Assembly (NCBI RefSeq): GCF_004022215.1
Contig: NZ_SAUZ01000019.1
Coordinates: 1-64,000, forward strand
DNA length: 64,000 nucleotides
Direction of reading: 5' to 3'
Source: Paenirhodobacter populi
Lineage (GTDB): Bacteria > Pseudomonadota > Alphaproteobacteria > Rhodobacterales > Rhodobacteraceae
Shown here: piece after piece, positions 39,151-48,951 of the stretch
Layout: every line of letters begins with the position of its first letter
How positions within the stretch are numbered: position 1 is the first letter of the stretch
Translations under genes and position numbers: made by a program
Notes under the pieces: model-generated
Database searches by the model: none
The model's input: only the letters and a program-made list of their open reading frames with translations
Told to the model about the DNA's origin: nothing

Positions 39151-39630
39151 TCAGCTTTCGGCGATCAGTGGCGCGACCATGCCGGCGGTGGCCTGCACCG
39201 CGTCTTGCGGCGCCAGCACCACCATCATCCCGCGCTTGCCGCCGTTGATGACGACCGTCTCATGGACCATCGTGGTTTCCTCGAAGGCGACCGGCGCGCG
39301 GGAGCGTTGTCCAAAGGGGCTGATGCCGCCCTTGTGGTAGCCGGTCAGGCGCTCGGCCTTGGCGGTGTCCATCATCTGCGCGGATTTTCCACCGAAGGCA
39401 TGGGCGACCTTCTTCATCGACAGCGAGTGGTCCGACTGGATCACGCAGCAGGCAGGCTTGCCGTCGACCTCGACCATCAGGGTTTTCAGCACCGTGTCCG
39501 GGTCGGCGCCGATCGCCTCGGCGGCATGGAGGGCGATATTGCTCTGCCCGCCGACGAAATCGTATTCGCGGGTGGCAAAGGTCACGCCGGCCTTGGTCAG
39601 CATCTGGGTGGCGGGGGTTTTGGTGCTCAT
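39151..39630 (-). CDS. ybaK: Cys-tRNA(Pro) deacylase YbaK
   Basis: 159 residues, of normal length. The YbaK/ProX core is present: TFATREYDFVGG, the VLKTLMVEVDGKPACCVI strand pair, and GYHKGGISPFGQ around the active-site loop. It hydrolyses mischarged Cys-tRNA(Pro). Start ATG 39630 overlaps the stop of the DUF4186 gene by 4 bp. It runs toward the tmRNA gene, ending only a few bases from it. Confidence 0.93.
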   Translation of the reverse strand: MSTKTPATQMLTKAGVTFATREYDFVGGQSNIALHAAEAIGADPDTVLKTLMVEVDGKPACCVIQSDHSLSMKKVAHAFGGKSAQMMDTAKAERLTGYHKGGISPFGQRSRAPVAFEETTMVHETVVINGGKRGMMVVLAPQDAVQATAGMVAPLIAES

Positions 39631-39998
39631 CTGTCGTCCCGTTTCCTGTAACCCATCTCGCGGTCGATCCATGCGAGGATGACCGCCACGATCTGCGCCT
39701 GCTCCGCCTCCGTCAAGGCGCGGCCGGCGGGCAGACCGTGCCATTTCGCCAGACAGCCGCGGCAGCAGGTGCCCGTCGCGTGCTGCGCGATGAAGACGGG
39801 ATGGCCGCGCATCGGCGTCTGCTTGCCATCGTTCGCCGGGGCCTCGGGCGCGAGCCGGGTGGCGATGAAATCCTGCGCATGGCGAGCGATGGTGCTGCGC
39901 CCCTTCTGGTCAGCATAATCCCGTTCGCGCGCGCCGAGGTGAAAGCGGGAGCGGAATTTCGACCGGGCGAGGCGCTCGAAAAGGTCACTTTCCGTCAT
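39627..39998 (-). CDS. DUF4186 family protein
   Basis: 123 residues. Matches a conserved family of unknown function: FRSRFHLGARERDYADQKG, ARHAQDFIATRLAP, and a C-terminal CCRGCLAKWHGLPAGR. The closely spaced cysteines and histidines suggest a metal site. It is in a three-gene minus-strand run with ybaK and the IMPACT-family gene, whose ends overlap it by 4 and 14 bp. Confidence 0.8.
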   Translation of the reverse strand: MTESDLFERLARSKFRSRFHLGARERDYADQKGRSTIARHAQDFIATRLAPEAPANDGKQTPMRGHPVFIAQHATGTCCRGCLAKWHGLPAGRALTEAEQAQIVAVILAWIDREMGYRKRDDR

Positions 39999-40347
39999 GG
40001 GCCAGATCCTCCAGATAGATCCGCACGGCCTCCTGCACGTGGCGAAAGCGGTCGCCGCCCAGATGCTTGCCGCCGAACCAGCGGGTGACGACGATCAGAT
40101 GGTCGCGCAGGTTTTCGCGTTCCAGCATCCGCAGGATCACCATGCCCGCGCCCGCCTCGCCGTCGTCGTTCTTCACCGGGCCGTCGGCGCCGATGAAGCC
40201 CCAGGTGTTATGCGTGGCCTTGGCGAATTTCTTCACCTTTTTCAGTTCGGCCACAAGGGCGCGGGCCTCTGCCTCGCTCCGGCAGGGGCCGCCCGCGACG
40301 GCGTATTTCGAGCCGCGGTCCGAGATGATGTTGTCCAGCACGCGCAT
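39985..40347 (-). CDS. IMPACT/YigZ N-terminal domain protein
   Basis: 120 residues. The UPF0029 fold is recognisable from SKYAVAGGPCRSEAEA, THNTWGFIG, DDGEAGAGM and VVTRWFGGKHLGGDR. Family members are associated with translation control or stress in eukaryotes; the bacterial role is unclear. Only the N-terminal domain is present, without the C-terminal YigZ part. Overlaps the DUF4186 gene by 14 bp. Confidence 0.85.
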   Translation of the reverse strand: MRVLDNIISDRGSKYAVAGGPCRSEAEARALVAELKKVKKFAKATHNTWGFIGADGPVKNDDGEAGAGMVILRMLERENLRDHLIVVTRWFGGKHLGGDRFRHVQEAVRIYLEDLAHDGK

Positions 40348-40386
40348 GATCCGGGGTTAGGACGCGCGGGGCCGCTGCGCAAGCCG

Positions 40387-41688
40387 TCAGTGGCCGACGC
40401 CGCGCCGGATGCGCCGGATCATCAGCCAGACCGCCAGCACGACGACGGGTGTGGCCACGGCCAGCGTCACCTCTTTCGACCAGCCGGCCTGTTCCGCCAG
40501 CGGATGCGCCAGATAGGCCACAAGGCTGACGGCATAATAGCTGATCGCCACGACCGACAGCCCCTCGACCGTGTTTTGCAGCCGCAGCTGCAGGTCGGAC
40601 CGGCGGTCCATGTTTTCCAGTATCTTCTGGTTCTGCGCCTGCCGCGCTACCTCCACCCGCGTGCGCAGCAGTTCGGCGGTGCGTGAGGCGCGTTCGAGCA
40701 TCGCGTTCAACCGCACCTCGGCCGACTGGACGGTGCGCATCGCGGGATCGTAGCGGCGCAGCATGAATTCGGAAAACTTCTGCCGGCCTTCAAAGCGGCT
40801 TTCGCGCAGCACCTCGACCCGTTCGCGGACGATGGCGGCATAGGCATGGGTCGCGCCGAAGCGGAACGATACGCCGACCGCCAGCCCCTCAAGATCCGCC
40901 GCGACGGCGAGCAGGCGTTGCAGCGTCTCCTCGGCCGAATGGCCGTCATCGCCCATGCCCCGCACCAGCGCGGACAGTTCCGGGTCCAGCGCGTTCAGTC
41001 GCGCCGTCAGTTCCCGCGCGAGGCCAAGGCCCAGCATCGACATGGCGCGATACGTCTCCATCTCGCACAGGCGCTGCACCACACGGCCGATGCGGGCGGG
41101 GCCGGTGCCGGGGCGGGCGAAGACGGCGAAGCGCATCTGGCCGTTCGGGTCGATGCGGAAATCGGTGGCGACCACGACGTTTTCATCCAGCACCCAGGCG
41201 CAGACGAGGCTTTCGGGCACGAACCAGCCATCGATCAGCGGCAGGATGTCATCCGGATCCTCGGGCAGGGTGTCGATGCGGATATGCACCGCCGCGATCC
41301 GCCGCCCCGGCGCGGCGCCAAGCCAGTCGGCGGGGAACACCTCGGTCTCCGCCGGGTCGAAGGCGCGTTCGGCCATCATCGGCGATTGCGCGAAGTAGGT
41401 CACGAATTCGGTGTGGCTTTCCCATGTCAGCGTGTAGCGGCCCAGCACGCCCGCGTAATGCGTCGCATCGACGGCGGGCAGCGCCGCGCCGTTGCGCGCC
41501 AGCAGATCGCACAGATGGGCGTGATCCTTGCGGCGGTCGCGGTTGGCCGCATCCACCGTTTCCTTGATCGCCAGATAGACCACATGGGCCGGCGCGTCGA
41601 ACGAGGGGAAGGGCCGGGCGTGAAGCTCGTTCACCAGGGTATAGCGCAGCGGATGGTCTTCGATCTGGGGCATGGCTGTCTCTGTCAT
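40387..41688 (-). CDS. DUF3422 family membrane protein
   Basis: 433 residues. The start HPLRYTLVNELHARPFPSF is the conserved family beginning. The middle is helical and soluble, with a coiled-coil stretch near residues 320-370. Two C-terminal membrane segments (LSVVAISYYAVSLVAYLA and VTLAVATPVVVLAVWLM) end the protein, similar in outline to CorA-like transporters, though no GMN motif is present. Function unknown. An alternative start is the internal MPQIEDH. Confidence 0.85.
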   Translation of the reverse strand: MTETAMPQIEDHPLRYTLVNELHARPFPSFDAPAHVVYLAIKETVDAANRDRRKDHAHLCDLLARNGAALPAVDATHYAGVLGRYTLTWESHTEFVTYFAQSPMMAERAFDPAETEVFPADWLGAAPGRRIAAVHIRIDTLPEDPDDILPLIDGWFVPESLVCAWVLDENVVVATDFRIDPNGQMRFAVFARPGTGPARIGRVVQRLCEMETYRAMSMLGLGLARELTARLNALDPELSALVRGMGDDGHSAEETLQRLLAVAADLEGLAVGVSFRFGATHAYAAIVRERVEVLRESRFEGRQKFSEFMLRRYDPAMRTVQSAEVRLNAMLERASRTAELLRTRVEVARQAQNQKILENMDRRSDLQLRLQNTVEGLSVVAISYYAVSLVAYLAHPLAEQAGWSKEVTLAVATPVVVLAVWLMIRRIRRGVGH

Positions 41689-41765
41689 TCCGTCTGTCGG
41701 CCGGATGATGATGGCGGGTTATGAACAAAATGACAGCGGGCTTTGTCCGGAACCGCCTGCCGGGT

Positions 41766-41796
41766 AGAAAAAGGGCCCCGCACCGGCGGGGCCCCC
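41766..41796 (-). terminator. Intrinsic terminator after pntAB
   Basis: GGGGCCCCGC-CGGT-GCGGGGCCC on the minus strand, then TTTTTC. It is about 20 bp after the pntB stop. Confidence 0.85.
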
Positions 41797-41814
41797 TGAT
41801 CGTCGCGGCTGTTC

Positions 41815-43278
41815 TCAGCTCCGCAGGAGCTGCAGCAGGTTCTCGACGCTCTTTTTCGCATCGCCAAAGAACATGCGCGTGTTCTCCTTGTAGAACAGCG
41901 GGTTCTCGATCCCCGAATAGCCGGTGCCGGAGCCGCGCTTCAGCACGATCACATGCTTGGCCTTCCAGACTTCCAGAACCGGCATCCCGGCGATCGGGCT
42001 GTTCGGATCGTCCTCCGCCGCGGGGTTCACGATGTCGTTCGAGCCGATGACGATCGCTACGTCGGTATTGGGGAAGTCGCCGTTGATCTCGTCCATTTCC
42101 AGAACGATGTCGTAGGGCACCTTCGCCTCGGCCAGAAGCACGTTCATGTGGCCCGGCAGACGGCCCGCGACCGGGTGGATCGCGAAGCGGACTTCCTTGC
42201 CCTTGCCGCGCAGCAGCGAGGTCAGTTCCGACACCGCGCCCTGCGCCTGCGCCACCGCCATGCCGTAGCCCGGCACGATGATGATGCTGTGCGCCTCGGA
42301 CAGCATGTCGGCCACGCCCTGCGCGTCGATCGGGACCTGTTCGCCCTCGACCGCCATCGCCGGGCCCTTGGCCCCGCCGAAGCCGCCAAGGATGACCGAG
42401 ATGAACGAGCGGTTCATCGCCTTGCACATGATGTAGCTCAGGATCGCGCCCGAGGAACCGACCAGCGCGCCGGTGATGATCAGCAGGTCATTGCCGAGCG
42501 AGAAGCCGATCGCCGCCGCGGCCCACCCCGAATAGGAGTTGAGCATCGACACGACCACCGGCATGTCGGCGCCGCCGATGCCCATGATCAGGTGATAGCC
42601 GATGAACAGCGCGAAGATCGACATCAGCAGAACCGCCCACATCCCCGCGCCGTTCATGTAGGCGACGAGCAGCGCGAACGAGGCGATCGCCGCGCCGGCG
42701 TTCAGGAAATGCCCGCCCGGCAGCTTCTTCGCCTTGCCGTCGACCTTGCCCGCAAGCTTGCCGAAGGCGACGACCGATCCGGTGAAGGTCACCGCACCGA
42801 TGAACACGCCGAGGAAGGATTCGACCTTGAGGATCGTCACCTCGGTCAGCGTCTTGCTGGCGACGATCTGGGCAAAGCCGGAAAGCCCGTCATAGGCCGC
42901 TGGCAGCACGCCCGTCGCCGCATGTTCCTGAATGATCGGCATCATCTGGTTCAGCACGATATCCGAGTTGAGCCCGATGAACACCGCCGCGAGGCCGACG
43001 AAGCTGTGCAGCGCCGCGACGAGCTGCGGCATCGAGGTCATCTCGACCGTCTTCGCCACATACCAGCCAAGGGAACCGCCGACGATGATCGCGATACCGA
43101 TCAGCGGGTAATACCCCACGCCGTCGCCCAGAATGGTCGCGACAACGGCAAGAGCCATGCCCGCGATGCCGTACCAGACGGCGCGCTTGGCGCTTTCCTG
43201 CCCGGCGAGCCCGCCGAGGCAGAGGATGAACAGAATGGCAGCGGCGATATAGGCCGCTGAGATCAGTGCGAAATCCAT
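41815..43278 (-). CDS. pntB: NAD(P) transhydrogenase subunit beta
   Basis: 487 residues. About nine membrane segments in the N-terminal 270 residues, followed by the NADP-binding domain III with [33 protein letters not shown] and [16 protein letters not shown]. Together with PntA it couples hydride transfer from NADH to NADP+ to proton flow. Follows pntA after 12 bp. Confidence 0.97.
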   Translation of the reverse strand: MDFALISAAYIAAAILFILCLGGLAGQESAKRAVWYGIAGMALAVVATILGDGVGYYPLIGIAIIVGGSLGWYVAKTVEMTSMPQLVAALHSFVGLAAVFIGLNSDIVLNQMMPIIQEHAATGVLPAAYDGLSGFAQIVASKTLTEVTILKVESFLGVFIGAVTFTGSVVAFGKLAGKVDGKAKKLPGGHFLNAGAAIASFALLVAYMNGAGMWAVLLMSIFALFIGYHLIMGIGGADMPVVVSMLNSYSGWAAAAIGFSLGNDLLIITGALVGSSGAILSYIMCKAMNRSFISVILGGFGGAKGPAMAVEGEQVPIDAQGVADMLSEAHSIIIVPGYGMAVAQAQGAVSELTSLLRGKGKEVRFAIHPVAGRLPGHMNVLLAEAKVPYDIVLEMDEINGDFPNTDVAIVIGSNDIVNPAAEDDPNSPIAGMPVLEVWKAKHVIVLKRGSGTGYSGIENPLFYKENTRMFFGDAKKSVENLLQLLRS

Positions 43279-43290
43279 GTCCGCCCCTCC

Positions 43291-44880
43291 TTACGATCTC
43301 TGGAACATCGCGAGCATGCGCCGCGTCACGAGGAACCCGCCCACGATGTTGATCGAGGCGATGAGGATCGCCAGCACCGACAGCAGGATGATGACGAAAC
43401 CGCCGAAGCCGGTGCCGCCCGCGCCGATCTGCAACAGCGAGCCGAGGATGATGATCCCCGACACCGCGTTGGTCACCGACATCAGCGGCGTGTGCAGGCT
43501 GGGCGAGACGCCCCAGATCACCTGGAAGCCGACGAAGCAGGCCAGCGCGAAGACGACGAGGTGGGACATGAAGCTCGCCGGTGCGAAAAGCCCGATGGCG
43601 AACAGCACCACGGCCCCCACGACGAGGAGCGACACCTGCCGGACCGTCGCCTTGCGGTAGGCGGCCTTTTCGGCGGCCTTCTTTTCCTCGGGCGTCAGTT
43701 CCTTGGGCTTTTCCTTCGGCTTCTGCGCCGCGATCGCCTGGATCTTCAGCGGCGGCGGCGGGAAGGTGATGGTGCCTTCATGCGTGACCGTCGCGGTGCG
43801 GATCACGTCATCTTCCATGTTGTAGTTGATGACGCCGTCCTTGGCCGGGGTCAGGTCGCCGACCATCTGCCGCACGTTGGTCGAGTAAAGCTGCGAGGCC
43901 TGCGTGGCCATCCGGCTGGGCAGGTCGGTGTAGCCGATGATCGTCACGCCGTTGTCGGTGACGATCTTCTGGTCCTTCACCGTCAGTTCGCAGTTGCCAC
44001 CGCGTTCCGCCGCAAGGTCGACGATGACCGAGCCGCGCTTCATCGACTCGACCATGTCCTTGGTCCACAGCACCGGGGCGTCGCGGCCCGGGATCAGCGC
44101 GGTGGAAATGACGATATCCATGTCGGGCGCAAGCTCGCGGAACTTCTTGAGCTGCGCTTCACGGAACTCGGGGCTCGACGGCGTGGCATAGCCGCCCGTC
44201 GCCGCGCCGTCCTGCTGTTCGCCGGCGAAGTCCAGATAGACGAATTCCGCACCCATCGAGGTGATCTGTTCCGCCACTTCGGGACGGACGTCGAAGGCGT
44301 AGGTGATCGCGCCGAGCGAGGTCGAGGCCCCGATCGCCGCCAGACCCGCGACGCCCGCGCCGATGACCAGCACCTTGGCGGGCGGAACCTTGCCCGCCGC
44401 CGTCACCTGCCCGGTGAAGAAGCGGCCGAAGTTGTTCGCCGCCTCGATCACCGCGCGGTAGCCGCCGATGTTCGCCATCGAGGACAGCGCGTCCATCTTT
44501 TGCGCGCGCGAGATGCGCGGCACCATGTCCATGGCGATGACGTTCGCGCCGGTCTTCTGCGCCTCTTCCAGCAGCTCCTTGTTCTGCGCCGGATAGAAGA
44601 AGGAGATCAGCGTCTGCCCCTTCTTCAGCCAGGCGACCTCCGCCTCGGTCGGCGGGCGCACCTTGACGACGAAATCGACCGCCTCGAACAGGGCCTGCGC
44701 CCCCTCGATCACGGTGACGCCCGCCTTCTGATAGGCGTCGTCGGTAAACCCGGCCAACATGCCGGCGCCGGACTGGATGAAACAGGTATGCCCAAGCTTT
44801 TGCAACTGGACTGCGGAGTCGGGCGTCAGCGCGACACGCGCCTCGCCTTCATAAATCTCTTTTGGTGCACCGATTTTCAA
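43291..44880 (-). CDS. pntA: NAD(P) transhydrogenase subunit alpha
   Basis: 529 residues. Begins with the domain I signature [20 protein letters not shown] and has the NAD-binding [22 protein letters not shown]. Four membrane segments follow a charged linker of K, E and P near residue 390. Some Rhodospirillales split this subunit into PntAA and PntAB; here it is a single chain. Confidence 0.97.
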   Translation of the reverse strand: MKIGAPKEIYEGEARVALTPDSAVQLQKLGHTCFIQSGAGMLAGFTDDAYQKAGVTVIEGAQALFEAVDFVVKVRPPTEAEVAWLKKGQTLISFFYPAQNKELLEEAQKTGANVIAMDMVPRISRAQKMDALSSMANIGGYRAVIEAANNFGRFFTGQVTAAGKVPPAKVLVIGAGVAGLAAIGASTSLGAITYAFDVRPEVAEQITSMGAEFVYLDFAGEQQDGAATGGYATPSSPEFREAQLKKFRELAPDMDIVISTALIPGRDAPVLWTKDMVESMKRGSVIVDLAAERGGNCELTVKDQKIVTDNGVTIIGYTDLPSRMATQASQLYSTNVRQMVGDLTPAKDGVINYNMEDDVIRTATVTHEGTITFPPPPLKIQAIAAQKPKEKPKELTPEEKKAAEKAAYRKATVRQVSLLVVGAVVLFAIGLFAPASFMSHLVVFALACFVGFQVIWGVSPSLHTPLMSVTNAVSGIIILGSLLQIGAGGTGFGGFVIILLSVLAILIASINIVGGFLVTRRMLAMFQRS

Positions 44881-45173
44881 TGTCGACCCCCTTTATCAGG
44901 CTGCCCGAAACGGACGCTTCATGGCTAAGTCCGGCCAAAGCGCGGATCCGGCCCGTTTACTTACCACCCGGAAATAATCCATCTCAAGCGCCAGATCGGC
45001 GGATCGACGTGGAAAGGGCCCGAAAACAGCCCCTTTTCCGAATGTATACTTGTGAATACCGCACTGTGCCGATTTAATCTGTTCTGTCAAACAGTTAGCG
45101 TCAATGCTTTCGCTGCGGCGCAGCATCGCGGCGCAAGCGACATTTCGTCTCAGGCCCGCGTGCGCCGGGGATC
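44881..45173. other. 293-bp intergenic region containing the pntAB promoter
   Basis: Lower GC than its neighbours, which fits a promoter region for pntA on the minus strand. No protein-like open frame or RNA gene was recognised. Confidence 0.45.
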
Positions 45174-45605
45174 TTATCCGGCGAACAGGGCAACTTCGGG
45201 CAGATCGGTCAGGGAGGGCGTCAGCAGCCGCATCGTCGCCAGCGACATCTGCGCGTCATTGCCGCCGGAGGGCATCGGCAGCAGATCCACCTGAACCGAG
45301 GCGCCGGACCGCTTGTTCACCACCCGCCCCTTGACCGCGCGCGTGACCAAGGGCGTGCGGACCCAGAAACCGCCAAGCGTCGGATCGCCGAGGCTGGCCA
45401 CCGAGTTGCCAAGTTCCGATTCCCCCGCGCGGGGGTGCAGGGCGGCGGCCAATGACATTTGCGCGACGCCCTCGGGGGCGCGAAAGGCGCTGGCGTCGGG
45501 GTCCGATGCCGGGGCGGCCCGCGTCAATCCGCAGCCCGACAGGCCCGCGCCCGCGACCGCCATGATGCAAACCCCCGTCCCGGCCCGTAACCCGCTGATC
45601 CGCAT
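45174..45605 (-). CDS. Putative lipoprotein of unknown function
   Basis: 143 residues. A signal peptide with lipobox LSGC (Cys near residue 25) predicts an outer- or inner-membrane lipoprotein. The mature part has FWVRTPLVTRAVKGRVV and ends in SLTDLPEVALFAG. Similar small lipoproteins occur in Rhodobacteraceae, sometimes annotated by error as sugar dehydratases. No catalytic motif seen. Divergent from moaA. Confidence 0.7.
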   Translation of the reverse strand: MRISGLRAGTGVCIMAVAGAGLSGCGLTRAAPASDPDASAFRAPEGVAQMSLAAALHPRAGESELGNSVASLGDPTLGGFWVRTPLVTRAVKGRVVNKRSGASVQVDLLPMPSGGNDAQMSLATMRLLTPSLTDLPEVALFAG

Positions 45606-45772
45606 TCCGTTTGATCCCGCCCCATTTCAGGCCCCTGCGCCGCGGCGCGACGGGCTGCCCCTTGATAATTCACCGTAGGGCAGGGGCGGCGCGGTCGCAA
45701 GCGGCCTGCGAAAGCCGCCGGAGGAATCGGCTGCCTCTTGCCCCGGAGCCCCGGCTGCCCTAGCTGTTGAGG

Positions 45773-46780
45773 ATGGAAAATGCGCCTCTCACAGATCCCT
45801 TTTCCCGCGCGATCAGCTATCTGCGGGTGTCTGTCACCGACAGGTGCGATTTCCGCTGCGTCTACTGCATGGCCGAGCATATGCAGTTCCTGCCGAAACG
45901 GGATCTGCTGTCGCTTGAGGAACTCGACCGGCTCTGTTCCTCGTTCATCGCGCTTGGGGTGCGCAAGCTGCGCGTCACCGGGGGGGAACCGCTGGTGCGG
46001 CGCGACATCATGACCTTTTTCCGCGCCATGGCGCGCCATCTGGACAGTGGCGCCTTGTCCGAGCTGACGGTGACCACCAACGGCTCGCAGCTTGCCCGCT
46101 TCGCGGCGGATCTGGCGGCGGTGGGGGTGCGGCGGATCAACGTTTCGCTCGACACGCTGGACGCCGACAAATTCGCCCGCGTCACCCGCTGGGGTCGGCT
46201 CGCGCAGGTGATGGAGGGGATCGCCGCCGCAAAGCGCGCGGGGCTGCGGGTCAAGATCAACACCGTCGCGCTGAAGGGCTTCAACGAGGATGAACTCTTC
46301 CGCCTGACCGACTGGTGCGCGGCCGAAGGCCATGACCTCACCTTCATCGAGGTGATGCCGATGGGCGAGATGGAAGAGGCCGAGCGGCTTGGCCAATACT
46401 GGGCGCTGACCGATCTGCGCGCCCGTCTGGCGGAACGCCATACCCTGCTCGACCTGACCGAACGCTCGGGCGGGCCGGCGCGCTATGTGCGGATCTTGGA
46501 AACCGGGCAGAAGATCGGTTTCATCACGCCGCTGAGCCATAATTTCTGCGAAAGCTGCAACCGCGTGCGGGTGACCTGCACCGGGGAGCTTTACATGTGC
46601 CTCGGACAGGAGGATCGTGCCGACCTGCGCGCGGTGCTGCGCGCCTCGCCCGAGGATGCACCCCTGCATGACGCGATCCGCGAGGCCATCGCACGCAAGC
46701 CGAAAGGCCACGATTTCGACTATTCCCGCGCCCATGTCTCGGGTCAGATGAGCCGCGCCATGAGCCATACCGGCGGCTGA
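45773..46780 (+). CDS. moaA: GTP 3',8-cyclase (molybdenum cofactor biosynthesis)
   Basis: 335 residues. The radical-SAM cluster site CDFRCVYC is near residue 26, and the C-terminal second cluster has [11 protein letters not shown] plus a later Cys in LYMCLGQ. The chain ends in Gly-Gly, required for activity in MoaA. It performs the first step of molybdopterin synthesis. ATG 45773 chosen over TTG 45767; neither has a strong Shine-Dalgarno at proper distance. Functionally linked to mog and the BisC-like enzyme, though not adjacent. Confidence 0.95.
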   Translation: MENAPLTDPFSRAISYLRVSVTDRCDFRCVYCMAEHMQFLPKRDLLSLEELDRLCSSFIALGVRKLRVTGGEPLVRRDIMTFFRAMARHLDSGALSELTVTTNGSQLARFAADLAAVGVRRINVSLDTLDADKFARVTRWGRLAQVMEGIAAAKRAGLRVKINTVALKGFNEDELFRLTDWCAAEGHDLTFIEVMPMGEMEEAERLGQYWALTDLRARLAERHTLLDLTERSGGPARYVRILETGQKIGFITPLSHNFCESCNRVRVTCTGELYMCLGQEDRADLRAVLRASPEDAPLHDAIREAIARKPKGHDFDYSRAHVSGQMSRAMSHTGG

Positions 46781-46864
46781 TCTGAATCATGGAGCCGCGG
46801 CCGGGAATGTCGCATTATGACTGGGATGGGGGCCGGACCGGCACCCGAATGACGGGAGATCGCC

Positions 46865-47272
46865 ATGTATAAGAATATTCTTGTTCCGCTCGCCTTTGAC
46901 GAGGAACACAAACCCGATGCCGCGATGAACGCGGTGCGGGCGCTTGCCTCGGAAGGGGCGAAGGTCACGCTTGTCCATGTGATGGCGGATGTGCCGGGCT
47001 ATGCGATGTCCTACATGCCGCCCGGCTATACGGATGAGCTGAAAACGACGCTGCAATCCTCGCTCGACAGTCTGGCGAAGGATTTCGGCGGCGCCGCCAC
47101 GATCCTGACCGAGGGCAGCCCGGCGAACGAAATCCTCCGCATCGCGGATGAGAACGGCGTGGATTGCGTCGTCATCGCCTCGCACCGGCCGGGGTTCGGG
47201 GATTATCTGATCGGCTCGACCGCCGCGCGCGTCGTGCGCCACGCGCATTGTTCGGTGCTGGTGCTGCGCTGA
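46865..47272 (+). CDS. Universal stress protein, UspA family
   Basis: 135 residues, a single Usp domain. ILVPLAFDEEHKPDAAMNAV opens it, and the ATP-binding signature G-x2-G-x9-GS is partly represented by HRPGFGDYLIGSTAARVVRH. Start ATG 46865 has GGGAGA 7 bp upstream. Usually induced by stress or stationary phase; no operon partner. Confidence 0.93.
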   Translation: MYKNILVPLAFDEEHKPDAAMNAVRALASEGAKVTLVHVMADVPGYAMSYMPPGYTDELKTTLQSSLDSLAKDFGGAATILTEGSPANEILRIADENGVDCVVIASHRPGFGDYLIGSTAARVVRHAHCSVLVLR

Positions 47273-47290
47273 ATTTTCCGGCCCGGCCCG

Positions 47291-48634
47291 TCAAAAGGTC
47301 GGGCCGAGTTCCATCTTAGACCCGTCGGTGAACCGCGACAGGCGGAAGCGCGTCAGGTCGTGCCCCGGCGCGCGGCCAAGCATCAGATCCGCCATCACCC
47401 GGCCGATCCCCGGCCCGATGCCGAAGCCATGCCCCGACAGGCCGGTGGCGACGAAGAACCCCCCGATCGCGGTTTCATCCAGCACCGGCACCGTATCGGG
47501 CATGACGTCGATCATCCCCGCCCAGCTGCGTTGCAGCTTCGGCAGGCCGATCTGCGGGAAGGCCCGGGCGAAGGCCTGCCGCACCGATTCCAGATATTTT
47601 ATGTTCGGCGCGGGATCGAGGATGCGCATCGCCTCGAACGGGCCGGGCTGGTCGGCATCCCAGTGGCGCGGCGTGGTCCAGCCGTCCGGATAGCCCGGCT
47701 CCGGCGCGCGTGGACGCAGCGCGGTCTTCAACAGGTCGCGGCGCATCTGCGGGATGTAGAAGCGGAAATGGCGGAAGGCGTCGGGGCCGATGAACAGGTC
47801 ATGCTCGGCCCCCGGCGCGAGCGTGTAGCCGCCATCGAGCCGCCGCCGCCACGCGAAATCGTCATCCACGCCCGAGGGGCCGAGCACGTTTTCCGGTAAA
47901 GGCGCCGTCTGCGCGACAGAGGCCCGGACCGACAGCTGCGGCAGATCCACCCCCTGCGCCCGCGCGAACAGCGAAGACCATGCCCCGCCCGCCAGCAGCA
48001 CCTGCGGCGTCTTGATCCGCCCCGTTTCCGTGACGACGCCCGTCAGCCGGCCGCCTTCCAGATCCAGCGCCCGGACGGCGCAATTCTCGATGATCTCGAC
48101 CCCCGCGCCCACGGCCAGATGCGCCAGCATCTTCACCGCGACCCAGGGCTCGGCCCGCCCGTCCGATGGGGTGATCAGCCCGCAGGCCCAGTTGGCGCTG
48201 TTCGGTATCATCCCGGCGATCTGCGATTTCGTCAGCACCCGGCTTTCCAACCCATGCTCCGCCGCGATCCTGACCCAGTTCTCATAGCCCGCCACTGCCT
48301 CGGGCCGGTCGCTCAGATAGGTCACCCCGCAGCGGTTGAACCCCAGTTCCGGGCCAAGCTGCGCGGCGAAGCCTTCCCACAGGCGGACGGCCTCCATCGT
48401 GATGGGCAGCTCCGCGGGGTCGCGGCCCTGCTGGCGGATCCAGCCCCAGTTGCGGCTGGACTGTTCCCCCGCGACCCGTCCCTTTTCGCACAGCACCACG
48501 CGCTGGCCGGCCTTGGCGAGGAAGTAGGCGGTCATGATCCCCGCCACGCCGCCGCCGATGACGACCGCATCCGCCTGCGCCGGGGGCGGGCCGGGATAGA
48601 TGACGCGGTCCGCAAGTGAGATGACGAAGCTCAT
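47291..48634 (-). CDS. FAD-dependent amine/amino-acid oxidoreductase (DadA-like)
   Basis: 447 residues. The FAD-binding Rossmann motif ADAVVIGGGVAGIMTAYFLAKAG is unusually placed at residue 22 after a short leader. EQSSRNWGWIRQQGRDPAELP is typical for a subgroup of D-amino-acid dehydrogenase/glycine oxidase-like proteins, and GFFVATGLSGHGFGIGPGIGR closes the FAD site. No partner enzyme nearby gives the substrate. Distinct from the hydroxyproline enzyme at 12852. Confidence 0.85.
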   Translation of the reverse strand: MSFVISLADRVIYPGPPPAQADAVVIGGGVAGIMTAYFLAKAGQRVVLCEKGRVAGEQSSRNWGWIRQQGRDPAELPITMEAVRLWEGFAAQLGPELGFNRCGVTYLSDRPEAVAGYENWVRIAAEHGLESRVLTKSQIAGMIPNSANWACGLITPSDGRAEPWVAVKMLAHLAVGAGVEIIENCAVRALDLEGGRLTGVVTETGRIKTPQVLLAGGAWSSLFARAQGVDLPQLSVRASVAQTAPLPENVLGPSGVDDDFAWRRRLDGGYTLAPGAEHDLFIGPDAFRHFRFYIPQMRRDLLKTALRPRAPEPGYPDGWTTPRHWDADQPGPFEAMRILDPAPNIKYLESVRQAFARAFPQIGLPKLQRSWAGMIDVMPDTVPVLDETAIGGFFVATGLSGHGFGIGPGIGRVMADLMLGRAPGHDLTRFRLSRFTDGSKMELGPTF

Positions 48635-48856
48635 CGTTGCGCTCCGCCGCGAGGATGGCGCGCGCGCGTTGCGCGCAGGGAAGGTTCGTGTGCAGTGCGA
48701 AGGTCTGTCATGGGGTCTTTCCGCGAATTCCGGCGCAGCTTGCGCCCGATTGCGGCGAGGTCAAGGCCCGTTGCGGATCGTGCCGCCCGCAGGATCGCGA
48801 AATCGACTCATTCCCGCTTGCATTCCACGTCCCCAGCCGCTAAATCGCACCCGGAT

Positions 48857-48933
48857 GCCGCCTTAGCTCAGCTGGTTAGAGCACCAGATTGTGGATCTGG
48901 GGGTCTCCCGTTCGAACCGGGAAGGCGGTACCA
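48857..48933 (+). tRNA. tRNA-His (GTG)
   Basis: 77 nt with encoded CCA. Anticodon loop TTGTGGA within stem CAGAT/ATCTG. T arm TTCGAAC between CCCG/CGGG. Acceptor GCCGCCT/AGGCGGT gives a G1-U72 wobble, with A73 as discriminator. Position -1 is T, so the usual extra G-1 is not encoded, as in many alphaproteobacteria. Its 3' 46 bases serve as the attachment site of the adjacent element. Confidence 0.97.
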
Positions 48934-48935
48934 CT
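48888..48935. other. attL core (within tRNA-His)
   Basis: 48 bp identical to 60544-60591; starts ATTGTGGATC and ends GTACCACT. The flanks differ on both sides of the copies. Confidence 0.95.
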
Positions 48936-48951
48936 TACCATCTTGTTATCC

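Noticed and set aside
44896-45126. A 76-residue minus-strand frame upstream of pntA
   Set aside because: No ribosome binding site, no similarity to known families and it covers the expected promoter region.
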